Positions 53,045-63,416 of a stretch of 64,000 nt of DNA are shown in pieces; positions within the stretch are counted from its first letter, which is position 1; every line of letters starts with the position of its first letter. This stretch comes from Cellvibrionaceae bacterium (GTDB lineage: Bacteria; Pseudomonadota; Gammaproteobacteria; Pseudomonadales; Cellvibrionaceae), in assembly GCA_021151825.1 (NCBI GenBank), contig JAGKWQ010000001.1, positions 372,001 to 436,000 on the forward strand, written 5' to 3'. A program made the translations under genes and the position numbers. Under the pieces are notes generated by a model. That model searched no databases, was not told the DNA's origin, and was given only the letters and a program-made list of their open reading frames with translations.

Positions 53045-54103
53045 ATGCAGTTCATCAACCCCGCTCGCGCCGCTTTTGCCGGTGCCTTAAAAGTACTAGG
53101 TTTCGCGACCCTACTTTGCCTAACAGCGTTCAGCCAGGCCAAACAGGTGGATGTCCATGACCCGGTTATGGCCCGCGAAGGCGATACCTGGTATCTGTTT
53201 AGTACCGGCCCCGGCATTACTATTTACAGCTCCAAAGATCGGGTGAACTGGACATTCTCGGATCGAGCCTTCGCCACCGAACCCACTTGGGCCCAAGGCG
53301 TTGCGCCGGGTTTTAATGGGCATCTCTGGGCACCCGATGTTATCCACCACAACAATCAGTTTTATTTGTACTACTCCGTTTCTGCCTTCGGCAAAAATAC
53401 CTCTGCAATTGGCGTGACAGTCAATAAAACCCTCAATCCAGCATCATCGGATTATCGCTGGGAAGACAAAGGCATAGTGATTCAGTCTGTACCCAATCGC
53501 GATATGTGGAATGCCATTGACCCGGCAGTGATTGTGGATAAACAAGGCGCAGCCTGGATGAGTTTTGGTTCGTTCTGGAGTGGTTTAAAAATTTTCAAAT
53601 TAAACGATGACTGGACGCGCCCCGCCGAACCGCAGGAATGGCACAGCATTGCCAAGCGCGATCAGGTACCGGCAGAAATTAGTAGTAACGCGGGGCCAGG
53701 CGAAATTGAAGCGCCATTTATTTTGAAAAAAGACGAATATTATTATTTGTTTGCGTCATGGGGATTGTGTTGCAAGGGCGCTAACTCCACTTACCATCTT
53801 GTTGTTGGTCGCTCCAAAAATGTTACCGGCCCCTATGTGGACCGCGCCGGAAAAGATATGAATGACGGCGGCGGCAGCTTGCTGATCAAAGGCAATAAAA
53901 AATGGGTTGGCCTCGGCCATAACAGCGCTTACACCTGGGATGGAAAAGATTATTTAGTGCTGCATGCTTATGAAACCGCCGATAAATATTTACAGAAATT
54001 AAAAATCCTGAATATTCATTGGGATAAAGAAGGTTGGCCATTAGTGGATGAAAAAGAACTGGACTCCTACCAAAGCAACCGGCAGCCCAATAAACAGAAA
54101 TAA
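53045..54103 (+). CDS. arb43A: Arabinan endo-1,5-alpha-L-arabinanase, Arb43A-like (GH43)
   Basis: 352 residues from MQFINP (AGAGAG ribosome site upstream); the longer frame from 52952 is unlikely. Signal peptide to about SQA. D39, D159 and E222 match the known catalytic trio of Cellvibrio Arb43A (D38, D158, E221). WNAIDP and ASWGLCC segments are as I remember in that enzyme. It cuts linear alpha-1,5-arabinan. It is the best taxonomic clue in the window. Confidence 0.94.
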   Translation: MQFINPARAAFAGALKVLGFATLLCLTAFSQAKQVDVHDPVMAREGDTWYLFSTGPGITIYSSKDRVNWTFSDRAFATEPTWAQGVAPGFNGHLWAPDVIHHNNQFYLYYSVSAFGKNTSAIGVTVNKTLNPASSDYRWEDKGIVIQSVPNRDMWNAIDPAVIVDKQGAAWMSFGSFWSGLKIFKLNDDWTRPAEPQEWHSIAKRDQVPAEISSNAGPGEIEAPFILKKDEYYYLFASWGLCCKGANSTYHLVVGRSKNVTGPYVDRAGKDMNDGGGSLLIKGNKKWVGLGHNSAYTWDGKDYLVLHAYETADKYLQKLKILNIHWDKEGWPLVDEKELDSYQSNRQPNKQK

Positions 54104-54302
54104 CTCTTTGCAATTTAAATAATAAATGCTAATAACTTTTTAATCATACACTTTACGGGTTATTAGCATTTTATCTTTGTTTACCGACACCAAAAGGGCT
54201 AGTCTGTAGCCATCACTGCTAGTTTTTCCCATCGTTGTTTATCTTTTTCCAACATTGATTAGTCGACACTGAAAGGAAAGGTGTTTTAACGGAGGTAAAT
54301 TT

Positions 54303-54563
54303 ATGACCCGCGAAGAAATTCTTCGGCAACAACTAAAAGCCGAGCAAGCCGAAACCGCCCGCGAACTGGTTGAATTATTGCGACTAGGGCAAGAAATGGG
54401 CCGGCGCCTGTGCAATGAAACCCACGGTGATATGTACGATGATGTGCGCATGTTAATTTCACTACTTCATCAAACTCGCGCACAAGCCGATTTAATTGAT
54501 GCCAAATTAAGTTCCACCGATCCCGTAGCGGATTTAATGGCGAGACGCCAAAACGTTTTGTAA
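54303..54563 (+). CDS. Small helical protein, unknown
   Basis: 86 residues, charged and fully helical in look, with GGAGG 7 nt before the ATG. No signal peptide. It contains ARELVELLRLGQEMGRR and a SLLHQTRAQADLIDAKL segment. Function unknown. Confidence 0.55.
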   Translation: MTREEILRQQLKAEQAETARELVELLRLGQEMGRRLCNETHGDMYDDVRMLISLLHQTRAQADLIDAKLSSTDPVADLMARRQNVL

Positions 54564-54570
54564 AAAAAAT

Positions 54571-54601
54571 CCATCAAAAAGTGGATTTCACTTTTTGATG
54601 G
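54571..54601 (-). terminator. Terminator for the unknown secreted protein gene
   Basis: CCATCAAAAAGTG/CACTTTTTGATGG 13-bp stem with 5-nt loop. On the minus strand it is followed by a run of eight T. It lies 52 bp beyond the stop of the gene at 54653. Confidence 0.82.
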
Positions 54602-54652
54602 AAATGACACACACAAGAAACCTTTCGTCATTGCGACGCAAAAAAAATTCCA

Positions 54653-55735
54653 TTAAGGACAGCTGGCACCTAATTTGGTATAAAGCTGGCTCAAATTCAT
54701 TTCTGTTGCAAATCCTGCTGGTACATTACTGGAGCTGTAACCCGCCGTTTGCAAATCTTTCAGGAACTGGTTGTTGATGTATTTCGCACTGAAGGTTCCC
54801 AAACCATTGAAGTAATAATCTGTTAATGAAATCGGATCCAGGGCCATTGCGCCGCGATAATTGTTGCCATCATTTTGATCATCCCATCCCCAGGGAGTAT
54901 TCGCAGAATTGCTGCCGCAGGTAGGCAAACCTGCACCGCATCCGCCACTGGTATCACCTTTAAATGTGCCCCAGCTATTAAATGTTTGTGCCGATGCACT
55001 CGCTACCGGCGCCTCCAATAACGCGCGCGACCACAAACCATTGCTCTTGGTCATATTCACCAGTGTGTAAAACACCGAGCGATCATTGCCTGACGAAGGA
55101 ACTTCACTGATCGTACGCGATGGAAAATAAATAATTCCATCCTGATTAGCTTCGCCAGTGAAGTTGCTAATGTATGGCCAGGCTTTTAATCCATGACCTT
55201 TTGCTTCTTGTGCAAGGCGCGCGCGATTTGATCCTTCAAAATTAGTAAACGTAATACTGCCATCAATGGTTTCACTTCCATTAGTTAAGGGGCTGCCAGC
55301 GGGAACAAATGAAAAGAAATCTTTATGGAAAACGGTCATCACACCTTCAAGTACACCATAGGTAGAACCATTCTTGCGCACAATAAATAGAGCACCTTCC
55401 ATGTCGTTTTCATGCTCTTGATCAAAAGGTGTATCGGTCCAATCGCGCGGATGGAAAAATCCATAAGTAATAAAATAGTGGCTGCAACTTTCCGTCACAG
55501 AAAAATAAACTTTTGCCGATAAATTACCGGTACCAAGATTATCCCAGTTATTGGTAGATACCCAATCTGAATCGTAATCGATAGCAGTAATATATTCGGC
55601 GGGATAATTGGAGCTATCGGTATCCTGATAATGAATGGGGGCGTGGTGATACGCCAGATCATCATAAAATGCTGCATTCACACCTGACGCTGAAAAAACC
55701 AGCGCAATTGCCATAAAAAACTTCTTATTAATCAT
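54653..55735 (-). CDS. Secreted protein of unknown family in the arabinan locus
   Basis: 360 residues with a signal peptide (GVNA-AFYDD). Rich in Trp and Tyr and short polar loops, e.g. NWDNLGTGN, FFHPRDWTDTPFDQEHENDMEGALF, and a late CGAGLPTCG pair of Cys. It may be a carbohydrate-active or binding protein because of its place among arabinan genes, but I see no known catalytic motif. Confidence 0.65.
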   Translation of the reverse strand: MINKKFFMAIALVFSASGVNAAFYDDLAYHHAPIHYQDTDSSNYPAEYITAIDYDSDWVSTNNWDNLGTGNLSAKVYFSVTESCSHYFITYGFFHPRDWTDTPFDQEHENDMEGALFIVRKNGSTYGVLEGVMTVFHKDFFSFVPAGSPLTNGSETIDGSITFTNFEGSNRARLAQEAKGHGLKAWPYISNFTGEANQDGIIYFPSRTISEVPSSGNDRSVFYTLVNMTKSNGLWSRALLEAPVASASAQTFNSWGTFKGDTSGGCGAGLPTCGSNSANTPWGWDDQNDGNNYRGAMALDPISLTDYYFNGLGTFSAKYINNQFLKDLQTAGYSSSNVPAGFATEMNLSQLYTKLGASCP

Positions 55736-55950
55736 TATCCTGTTTTCTCCTTAGAGTTGATGTGTTGGCCATTTGCCAAGCGCAACTCTAGGAGCGGAAT
55801 ATGTAATCGCGGTTACTCTTTAATGACAGTTGTGTGCAGAATTAATGACAAGGTTTATCGCAAAATGTTGAATGCGATATTTAACGGGAGAACTTAAATG
55901 AGCGAAGTGCCACATCCTTATGGCTCAAAAAAAATTATGCGGGAAAAATT

Positions 55951-56541
55951 TTAGAGAGTGCGACGACGCATGACGCCCAATCCGGCAAGGCCTAATAATA
56001 ACAACGCAATACTGGAAGACTCAGGCACACTGGCCGCATGGATATCTACCGTAAAATCATCCAATACCCATTGATCCCAACCGGCAAGATTGCTGTAAAT
56101 ATTGAGCTGGTCTATACCCAACCAATCCAGCTGAATCCATGACGGCGTATCGTTGGCTAGTGCAATGGCAGAATCCAGCGAATAAACCAGAACACCATCC
56201 AACCAACCTTCAAACGTGATTTCATGGAAATAATCACCAACCCAGGCCGCGGTAAAAAATCCACCAATAAAATCAAATGTACCTTCGGTTGCAAGGCTGA
56301 TACTGACATCGCTCGCGAATTGATTAAATACAGCGTTGTTACCCGATACAGTGCCCGCTGCGTAACCGGTATCCGGATAATCCGCTTTGTTGACACTCGC
56401 CAAAGTCAACCAATTAAAACCCTGATAACCATCGGCAATGGATGCAAACGTATCGCCGGAAAGATCATCAAAATTAATTACAGTGGCGGAAGAAAAACTG
56501 GCAAATAGCGATAGACACAAACCAAAAATTATTTTTTTCAT
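55951..56541 (-). CDS. PEP-CTERM sorted exported protein
   Basis: 196 residues from MKKIIFG; the frame begins four codons earlier. Signal peptide, a beta-rich body with GYQGFNWL, and C-terminal VPESSSIALLLLGLAGLGVMRRR, the PEP-CTERM sorting tail. An exosortase/EpsH must exist elsewhere in the genome. It lies between the big GH43 gene and the unknown secreted protein. Confidence 0.82.
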   Translation of the reverse strand: MKKIIFGLCLSLFASFSSATVINFDDLSGDTFASIADGYQGFNWLTLASVNKADYPDTGYAAGTVSGNNAVFNQFASDVSISLATEGTFDFIGGFFTAAWVGDYFHEITFEGWLDGVLVYSLDSAIALANDTPSWIQLDWLGIDQLNIYSNLAGWDQWVLDDFTVDIHAASVPESSSIALLLLGLAGLGVMRRRTL

Positions 56542-56650
56542 CACTGACTCCATTAAGCAGCAGAGGCGTTTCCATTACCAGGAAACGCCGGTTAAAAATA
56601 CAAATGTCGATTAAGAAAAAACAGACATCACTAACAATAACAATTGCCGA

Positions 56651-58993
56651 TTAATGAGCCAGGGCTTGCACCTGGGCATCGGTCAATGCGGTTTCATAGA
56701 TGCGCAATTCATCCATCAACCCTTTATAAGGTGTATCCCACCAGTTAACGCCCAACGAGAACACACCACTGTTAGTCGTAAACACATTCGGGAAATTCAC
56801 ACCGCTGAATTTTTTGATTCCATTCACATACACATTGACTACGCCATTATTAACGGTAAATGCCATGTGCGTCCATTGATTGACCGGAATATTCAAACCC
56901 AAACCGGCGTCATACCAAGCCGTGCCTGACCACAACATAGAATTACCGTTGACCCAACCGTGTCCCATCGGCAACAAGCTAACCCATGAATCACCATCGC
57001 GAGCACCGAAGAAGGTTGTGGCAAATGCGGTGAGTTGATCCGGATTTAACCAGAGAGAAATGGTGTAGGTATTTTTGGTGATAATTCCATTCGGCAAGCG
57101 CACACCACTGCTGCCATTAAATACCGCTGCATTCCCCGCTACGCCGGTTGCATAACTGATGCTGCCGCCGCTGGTGCCAATTAATGATCCGCTTACACTA
57201 CCTGCCGCTAGCACACCGGTAGAATCATTCAAATTATTATTGAATGCGTAGTGTGCTAACAAACCGCCTGCAGTTTCTTCACGCACAGCAACGGTAAAAC
57301 TTTTCGTCGTTGTCGTGGTGCCTTTTTTGATCGTTGCCGTCAATGTCACCAGCGCATCGCCAGCACCATTTTTCGGGCGTTTTACCACACCGCTATTGCC
57401 GAGTACCGCCGTGTTGGATGAGGCCCAGCTAATGGTTGATGCACGAGTAGCATCCACAGGTAATGACAAATCTGATGTTACTGCTGAAGTATCACCCAGG
57501 CTTAATTCTGTTTTAATTGCCGCCACAATTTGTGCATCGGTTTTCTTGGCAAGTTTGCTACCAAATATTGCCACGCCTTGATTGGACAATGCAGTAAAGG
57601 TAAGCGCATATGCTTTCGCCGTTTCATCCCACTGGTTTAACAACACGCCTTTATAAACCGGTGAGCCATCAATAGAAATTTCAATTTGATTATCACCCAC
57701 TAACGTCCAGCTACCCGTTGCTGCACCAGTGATAGTACCCGTGGAATTCAAACTGATTAATTGGGATTTTTTGAGTGTGGCCGAAATATCTTTGCCATGA
57801 TTTACCAACAGAAAATCACCAGGAATAAAATCGCGACGCACAGTGGTGAGTGTTTCGTTCGCATAGCGATACGGGGCAATCAACGGCCAGCCATCTGCAT
57901 TCATCACTAATTGATGTGCGCGAATTTCGTGGGCTTCACCACGATTCGGGAAACGTGAATGAAAAATAATAAAATGTTTGCCACTCTCTGCATCGTAATA
58001 CGCCGAGTTGTGGCCAGGCGATACATAACCTGTTCCAATGCCCGTTCCGGTTTCACCGAGTTTACGCTCGAATAAAAAATTACCCATCAGTTTCACACCG
58101 TAAGGTGCGATAGTTGCGTCATCAAAAATTGGCAGCGATGCATTGGCTTTTACATTCACCATGTCGTTACTTTGCGCATCAAGGTATGGGCCATTGGGAT
58201 TTAATGAACGCGCCACACGAATGTTGTAACCACCTACAGCATCCAAGCCGCCAAACGATAAAAACATGTAGTAATAACTGGTTTGCGGGCTGTAAAGCAC
58301 ATACGCGCCTTCGATACGACTATGGTTTCCGCCAATCAAACGTTTACCATACCCCTGCCCCGCTAATGGCTTACCCGTTGCCGGATCTAATTGCAGGATA
58401 AAAATACCGCCGGAATAAGAACCGTAAATCATCCACAATTTCCCGGTTGCATCAAAAAAAGTATCTGGATCTACTGCGTTAGGATGTTTGCGCGCGTCAT
58501 AAACAGTTCCGTCTTCGCTCGCCAATCCCCACATACCGGATTTCAAAATAATACCTTTGTTAACGTAAGGGCCATCGACTTTATCAGCGACAGCTATACC
58601 TAACGCCGAGCGCGGTGAATCGCCTTTGCAGGCGTTGTAGTACATATAAAATTTGCCATCAGCCAACTGGATGACATCTGCTGCCCAAAGCGTGTTGCTT
58701 TCTGCCCAGGAAAAGGTGGCCGCCAATTCGGTAAGCACATTATTGAACAACGGATTAGTCGCACTTACACCATCGGCAATCGAATACCACTTGAGTAAAT
58801 CTGGTGATTTCGCCGCAGCCAGATGGGAACCAAAAACATAATATTCACTGCCGACTTTAATGACGGATGGATCATGTACGGAAGCATTTATAAAATTGGG
58901 GACAGTAGGTGCAACCACCTGTGCCTGGGCAGACAAGGCCAGTGATACCAGCGGCGCCAGCAACCAGCGCATAGCTGAAAAACGAGTTCTCAT
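56651..58993 (-). CDS. Large secreted GH43 arabinanase with Ig-like and LamG domains
   Basis: 780 residues. Signal peptide to ~25; a GH43 propeller (about 30-390) with D41 base (SVHDPSV), NAVDPDTFF and RIEGAYVL; a small beta domain (390-495) typical of GH43 endo-arabinanases; an atrophied bacterial Ig domain (about 500-590); and a C-terminal LamG/concanavalin-like domain (~600-780, GLLAHYAFNNNLND and GLMDELRIYETAL). GGAG precedes the ATG. Endo-arabinanase with substrate-binding domains is the best call. Confidence 0.87.
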   Translation of the reverse strand: MRTRFSAMRWLLAPLVSLALSAQAQVVAPTVPNFINASVHDPSVIKVGSEYYVFGSHLAAAKSPDLLKWYSIADGVSATNPLFNNVLTELAATFSWAESNTLWAADVIQLADGKFYMYYNACKGDSPRSALGIAVADKVDGPYVNKGIILKSGMWGLASEDGTVYDARKHPNAVDPDTFFDATGKLWMIYGSYSGGIFILQLDPATGKPLAGQGYGKRLIGGNHSRIEGAYVLYSPQTSYYYMFLSFGGLDAVGGYNIRVARSLNPNGPYLDAQSNDMVNVKANASLPIFDDATIAPYGVKLMGNFLFERKLGETGTGIGTGYVSPGHNSAYYDAESGKHFIIFHSRFPNRGEAHEIRAHQLVMNADGWPLIAPYRYANETLTTVRRDFIPGDFLLVNHGKDISATLKKSQLISLNSTGTITGAATGSWTLVGDNQIEISIDGSPVYKGVLLNQWDETAKAYALTFTALSNQGVAIFGSKLAKKTDAQIVAAIKTELSLGDTSAVTSDLSLPVDATRASTISWASSNTAVLGNSGVVKRPKNGAGDALVTLTATIKKGTTTTTKSFTVAVREETAGGLLAHYAFNNNLNDSTGVLAAGSVSGSLIGTSGGSISYATGVAGNAAVFNGSSGVRLPNGIITKNTYTISLWLNPDQLTAFATTFFGARDGDSWVSLLPMGHGWVNGNSMLWSGTAWYDAGLGLNIPVNQWTHMAFTVNNGVVNVYVNGIKKFSGVNFPNVFTTNSGVFSLGVNWWDTPYKGLMDELRIYETALTDAQVQALAH

Positions 58994-59323
58994 TTCTCCA
59001 CTCCTATTTATGATTATTGCTTTATATGTATGACAATTAAAAACCTAAAAGACAAAGAAAAACCTGCCCAAATAAAGCATGAGCAAATAGAAAGCAGTTT
59101 TTAGGCTTGAAATCGGGTCAATCTGAGTAGTACAGGTATAAAATCTTTATTTTTATAGCGGGATTAGTGTGTCACGAGTTTCAACCATTCTCAATATTAA
59201 TTTATTATTATCTTATAATTTATCAGGCAGACAAAACTTTATTTTTAGAGCAAAACACATCAGCGTTTGACCGATGGGCATTCAAAAACTAGGGTGTAGG
59301 TAATCTTCTCTTAATCCATAGTG
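58994..59323. other. 330-bp AT-rich intergenic stretch
   Basis: Between the divergent GH43-LamG and solute-binding genes. It should hold both promoters, but I see no convincing -35/-10 pairs or repeats. Confidence 0.5.
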
Positions 59324-60082
59324 ATGGCTTGTTGTATGTTGAAATGGTTGCCCCTCTTGCCAGGGCTGTTGTCCTTCTTCGCAATCACCACTTTCGCCCA
59401 AACCTTAAAAATTGGCTATTTTGATTTGCCACCGCATACGTTCCCTGACGATAAAGCGCGCGCCAGCACGGCAATTCATTTCTTTGACAAGGTTGCCGGG
59501 GAAATGGGGGTTCAGGTTGAATATCGCCACCTGCCATTGCAGCGCTTGTTATTTATGGTCAAACACGAGCAATTGGATGCAGCACTCTTTCTTGCCAGTA
59601 ATCCCGAGCGCAACAGTTTATTTATTTTTCCTGCAACACCGTTGTTCCAGGCGCAATCCGTGTATGTCGTGCGCGCCGATAGCGTGTTTCAAACTGCGGG
59701 CGACATCAATAAAGAAAGCGCGTTGAAAATTGGAGTCTGGCAAGGCGGGTATCAATCCAACACATTGCTCAATAGCAAAAACCGGTTAATCCCCTTAAGT
59801 GGCAACAATGTAGCCGCACGTGCGCTTGAGTTAGTTTTTAATCGACGCTTCGATGCATTTTATAGCCCCGATAAATATGCCGTTGAGTTTGCAGCGCGAC
59901 AAAACAATATGCAGGACTACATTAGAATTATTCCCATCAATAAAGAAATAATTCCATTGTTTACCGTTTTTAATAAAAAATCGGCAGCGCTCTATTTGAA
60001 AAAATTTGAGCAAGCGCAAAAGAAAGTTAAAGCAAAGCATAATTACGATGCGTTGCTTGAACAACAATTGCAGGGAAATTAA
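59324..60082 (+). CDS. Periplasmic solute-binding protein, family 3
   Basis: 252 residues with signal peptide (TTFAQ) followed by LKIGYFDLPPHTFPDD and an RLLFMVKHEQLDAALFLASNPERN segment, as in bacterial type-3 extracellular solute-binding proteins. No permease gene is near, so it may be a stand-alone sensor or enzyme-like protein. Start could also be M5 of the frame (59336). Confidence 0.75.
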   Translation: MACCMLKWLPLLPGLLSFFAITTFAQTLKIGYFDLPPHTFPDDKARASTAIHFFDKVAGEMGVQVEYRHLPLQRLLFMVKHEQLDAALFLASNPERNSLFIFPATPLFQAQSVYVVRADSVFQTAGDINKESALKIGVWQGGYQSNTLLNSKNRLIPLSGNNVAARALELVFNRRFDAFYSPDKYAVEFAARQNNMQDYIRIIPINKEIIPLFTVFNKKSAALYLKKFEQAQKKVKAKHNYDALLEQQLQGN

Positions 60083-60113
60083 TTATCGCGCACGAAGCAG
60101 GACGATCAACGTA

Positions 60114-60449
60114 TTAAAATACTATCGCCCCGACAGTCAGCAATGACAGGATAAATGCGCCAATATTCAGGGTTATTAAGCCTTTGGGCTTATAGGTGAT
60201 CATTAGCGTCACCAGAAGTGCAGCAAACGTAAGTACACCAATCAGTACTGACGCGCCGATAAACCCGCCCCAGACTAAAATCCCCAGAATCATGGAAATA
60301 AAGACCAACACCGAGCCAATCAATTGCAGGATCAGCGTTTGTTGTTCTACTAATGTGTGACCAAATAAATCGCGTTGGTGTTTCCCCATCGCAGCAGCTA
60401 AACAACTTAAGCTCAACACATTAAGTGTCCACAATAATAATACCCACAT
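60114..60449 (-). CDS. DUF3325 membrane protein
   Basis: 111 residues with four hydrophobic segments and the KHQRDLFG motif near residue 23, matching DUF3325. This family is usually next to PepSY-TM proteins and TonB receptors in iron-siderophore loci. Here only a remnant of such a neighbour remains upstream. Confidence 0.75.
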   Translation of the reverse strand: MWVLLLWTLNVLSLSCLAAAMGKHQRDLFGHTLVEQQTLILQLIGSVLVFISMILGILVWGGFIGASVLIGVLTFAALLVTLMITYKPKGLITLNIGAFILSLLTVGAIVF

Positions 60450-60456
60450 ATTATGT

Positions 60457-60830
60457 TTGCCCCTCTACTTGAACCAGTTTTTTATTGGTAACTTTTTTGG
60501 CATTCAAACTAGCGACGGGTGCATGCTGCAACTTATAAACAGAAAAGGCCACTATCAATTCCACTACCACACAGGCCAAATCAACACTGGCGACTACCCA
60601 TTGCTGGTGATAAATACTACTCTAGGCCCCCCGGTTAGTGCGTTCAAAATCGGGGTTAATAAAAATAATATAGCGCTAATTGATAATTGTTCCACCCAGG
60701 CTTTGCGATACAGGCGAATAAATGCATGAATAGCGCAGATTAACCACACCGTGAAAAATATTGTAATTTCCCACCCGGCGCGCAATTCCATTGCTATGCG
60801 ATAAATCAATTTTGCCCCAAAGTAAGTCGG
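60457..60830 (-). pseudogene. Remnant of a PepSY-TM-like membrane protein
   Basis: Frame one gives AKLIYRIAMELRAGWEI and membrane segments ending RVVFITSNG, then stops; frame two continues QQWVVASVDLACVVVELI and runs to 60457 next to the DUF3325 start. This looks like the C-terminal part of a PepSY-TM protein with a frameshift and lost N-terminus. The assignment rests on hydrophobic pattern and position, so it is tentative. Confidence 0.45.
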
Positions 60831-60925
60831 TCACACGGTCATATCGATTGGCTACCCCCTGCCACGTTTACTTAACTGGTTGAGGCAAATGACACGCAAC
60901 ATTACAACAAATCAAACCTTGTTTA

Positions 60926-63310
60926 TTAATTCTTTCTAAGCAACCTGACTCCGTAAATTCCACCCGCGACCGAGCCGGGCGCCGCCATAAATTTCACTCG
61001 CAACTTACCTTTTGATTGTTTTACCAACTCCGCTGGAATTGCGTAAGACTCCGTAAAAAATTCTGCCGCGTTACCGGTAGATTTTACTTCGGCAAGCAAC
61101 CGGTCGTTTAAGTAAATCGCAAAGCTTCTGCCTGCATCAATACCGGCATAAGTGATTTGTAAAAACGTTGCTTCCTGTTTTTTATCGTTCAACTCATAAC
61201 TGAACCAGGCACGGGTATGACGCCAATGACGGCCATTATAAATACCCGTTTCGCTTTGCTCGCCCTGATAAAAATGATCAGATTCCGGTTGTTGTTCGCC
61301 CGGGGCAACCTGATCAATGGTTTTTGCTTGCAACTCCAGACGTGCTTTTTCCGCTGCCGCCGCTTTAGCACGGCTTTTTTCTACATCAGCCGCTGTGGTA
61401 TATGGCCAATAAATGGTATAGCGCGACTCATGCACACGGAAAAAGGGAATCAACTCCAGATGTGTAATATCTTTACCATTGATTAAACCCGATGCATCAA
61501 AGGTAAGCGGCTTTCCAGCGACCGGTTTTAATTTTTTAATAAAATCGTTGCTGTTGCCTAACAAAAATGGTGCCGCCTCCAACGGGCACATAGCACCTTG
61601 GGCGATATGCCCCATGCGCGAATCATCGGAAAAATAATTCAATTGTTCACTCGCGAAGGGTTGGGTTTTTGCCGCGAGCACAATGGGCCCATGCAATACT
61701 GCATAATAATTTTCACCGCCCGGCATTTGTTCCAGCTTCGTTTGCATTGGAACAGTTAACTCAACTTTGTCGCCCTTTTTCCAGCGACGGTCCAGGCTAA
61801 TATATTGACCCGGTGTTGCAGTCACAGTGACTGGCTCACCGTTAATAAAGACCTTTACGGTTTTATCCAGCGCCCAGAGCGGGTAACGCAAATTCAAATT
61901 AAAGTGCGCAGTTTTATCGACGTGAATTGCTGTTGTTTCCTGGTCGGGAAATTGCGTCTGTTGAGTAAGGAAAATACCTTTAGTCTTCCATTCCAGGCGT
62001 GAAGAAACAAATAAATTCACATATACCGCTGGCGATTTTCCTTTAACAAAATCGCGCGCATAAATAAATTCAGCATACTTCGATTGGCTTTCCAGACCCG
62101 AACCGACACAACACCACATCCCCTTATCCACTTGCGAGTAAACGCGGTAATGATTGGGGCGCATAGGAGTGAAATAAACAAAGCCGCCGGTGGTGGGGTT
62201 TTGTGATGATAAGATATGGTTGTAAAGCGCGCGCTCGTAATAATCCACATATTTCATTTGCGGAGATTGCGCAGCTGAAGAGAGATATAACAGCTCGGTT
62301 AATTTGAGCATGTTATAGGTATTGCACGTTTCCGGCCCTTCCACTTCATTAACCATTGGCGAAAAATCTTGCTGATCATGGAAATGTTCTTTAACGCTAT
62401 TACCACCAATCGCTACAGAACGCTTATCGACAACGGTTTGCCAGAAAAACTCAGCGGCCTTGTTCCATTCAGCATTATGAGTTGCATCGGCATAACGCTT
62501 AAAGCCAATCACTTTGGGAATTTGGGTGTTCGCATGCAAACCAGTTAACTGGTCTTGCTGCTTTTCCAAAGGTTGTAAAATGGCTTGATGGGAAAATGCT
62601 TCGGCAAGCTTCAAATATTTTTTATTGCCAGTGATCTCCGCCACATCGACAAATATTTCATTCATACCGCCGTGTTCGGTACGCAGCATAGTTTGCATTT
62701 GGTCGGCATTCAGATTTTGGGTAAGCGCCAGTGTCCAGTCTGATAACTTCACCAACATTTTTTTTGCGTCTTTATTCTCTGCGTAGCGATAAGCATCACG
62801 CAAACCTGCATACATTTTATGGATGTTATACCAGGGTACCCAGCGCTCGTTGGTAGAAAAATTATCAGCGCGGATATTTCCAGCAGCGATTTCATCCCAC
62901 ATTTTTTTGCTGTCAGGAATACCGCCGATATAGCCGGTCCCCAATTTATCCTGGCATTTTTTTAATTCGGTAATAACATAATTCAAGCGTTGTAATACAT
63001 GCTTATCGCGCGACGATGCATACATCAATGCCAACGCCGATACGTAATGCCCCCCCATATGGCCATCCAAACCGGTGGATTCCCAATTGCCGTAGGTTTC
63101 TTTAAAGGGTAACCCGGCTTCGCGGCGAAATGGCGCGAGTAATTTTTCCGTATCTAATGAGAGCAGATATTCTTTATTGAGATTTTGTGCGTGAAGAAAA
63201 GGGCCATCGAGCAATTGCACATCGCGTATTGGTGCGAGCTCAAACGCATTTATATTGAACGCCAAACCTATACCCAATATAAAAAGTAAACGAGTGAGTG
63301 AGTGCTTCAT
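60926..63310 (-). CDS. GH127 beta-L-arabinofuranosidase-like
   Basis: 794 residues with signal peptide. It has the DUF1680/GH127 body (STGLDGHMGGHYVSALALMYA) and the zinc-thiolate site residues in GPETCNTYNMLKL and MWCCVGSGLES. The catalytic nucleophile in this family is one of these Cys. A C-terminal beta domain follows (about 680-790). It should release beta-L-arabinose from arabino-oligosaccharides or proteins. Confidence 0.93.
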   Translation of the reverse strand: MKHSLTRLLFILGIGLAFNINAFELAPIRDVQLLDGPFLHAQNLNKEYLLSLDTEKLLAPFRREAGLPFKETYGNWESTGLDGHMGGHYVSALALMYASSRDKHVLQRLNYVITELKKCQDKLGTGYIGGIPDSKKMWDEIAAGNIRADNFSTNERWVPWYNIHKMYAGLRDAYRYAENKDAKKMLVKLSDWTLALTQNLNADQMQTMLRTEHGGMNEIFVDVAEITGNKKYLKLAEAFSHQAILQPLEKQQDQLTGLHANTQIPKVIGFKRYADATHNAEWNKAAEFFWQTVVDKRSVAIGGNSVKEHFHDQQDFSPMVNEVEGPETCNTYNMLKLTELLYLSSAAQSPQMKYVDYYERALYNHILSSQNPTTGGFVYFTPMRPNHYRVYSQVDKGMWCCVGSGLESQSKYAEFIYARDFVKGKSPAVYVNLFVSSRLEWKTKGIFLTQQTQFPDQETTAIHVDKTAHFNLNLRYPLWALDKTVKVFINGEPVTVTATPGQYISLDRRWKKGDKVELTVPMQTKLEQMPGGENYYAVLHGPIVLAAKTQPFASEQLNYFSDDSRMGHIAQGAMCPLEAAPFLLGNSNDFIKKLKPVAGKPLTFDASGLINGKDITHLELIPFFRVHESRYTIYWPYTTAADVEKSRAKAAAAEKARLELQAKTIDQVAPGEQQPESDHFYQGEQSETGIYNGRHWRHTRAWFSYELNDKKQEATFLQITYAGIDAGRSFAIYLNDRLLAEVKSTGNAAEFFTESYAIPAELVKQSKGKLRVKFMAAPGSVAGGIYGVRLLRKN

Positions 63311-63354
63311 TATTTTTACCTTTTCGACAATGGCATTTAGCGCCTTATAATAAA

Positions 63355-63380
63355 AAAGGCAACCCGTACGAGCTGCCTTT
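63355..63380 (-). terminator. Terminator between TonB receptor and GH127 genes
   Basis: AAAGGCA/TGCCTTT stem with CGTACG inside; T-run on the minus strand follows. It is 37 bp past the receptor stop. Confidence 0.65.
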
Positions 63381-63416
63381 CTTGCATAACTTAACCTTCG
63401 AAACGCTCGCTATAAA

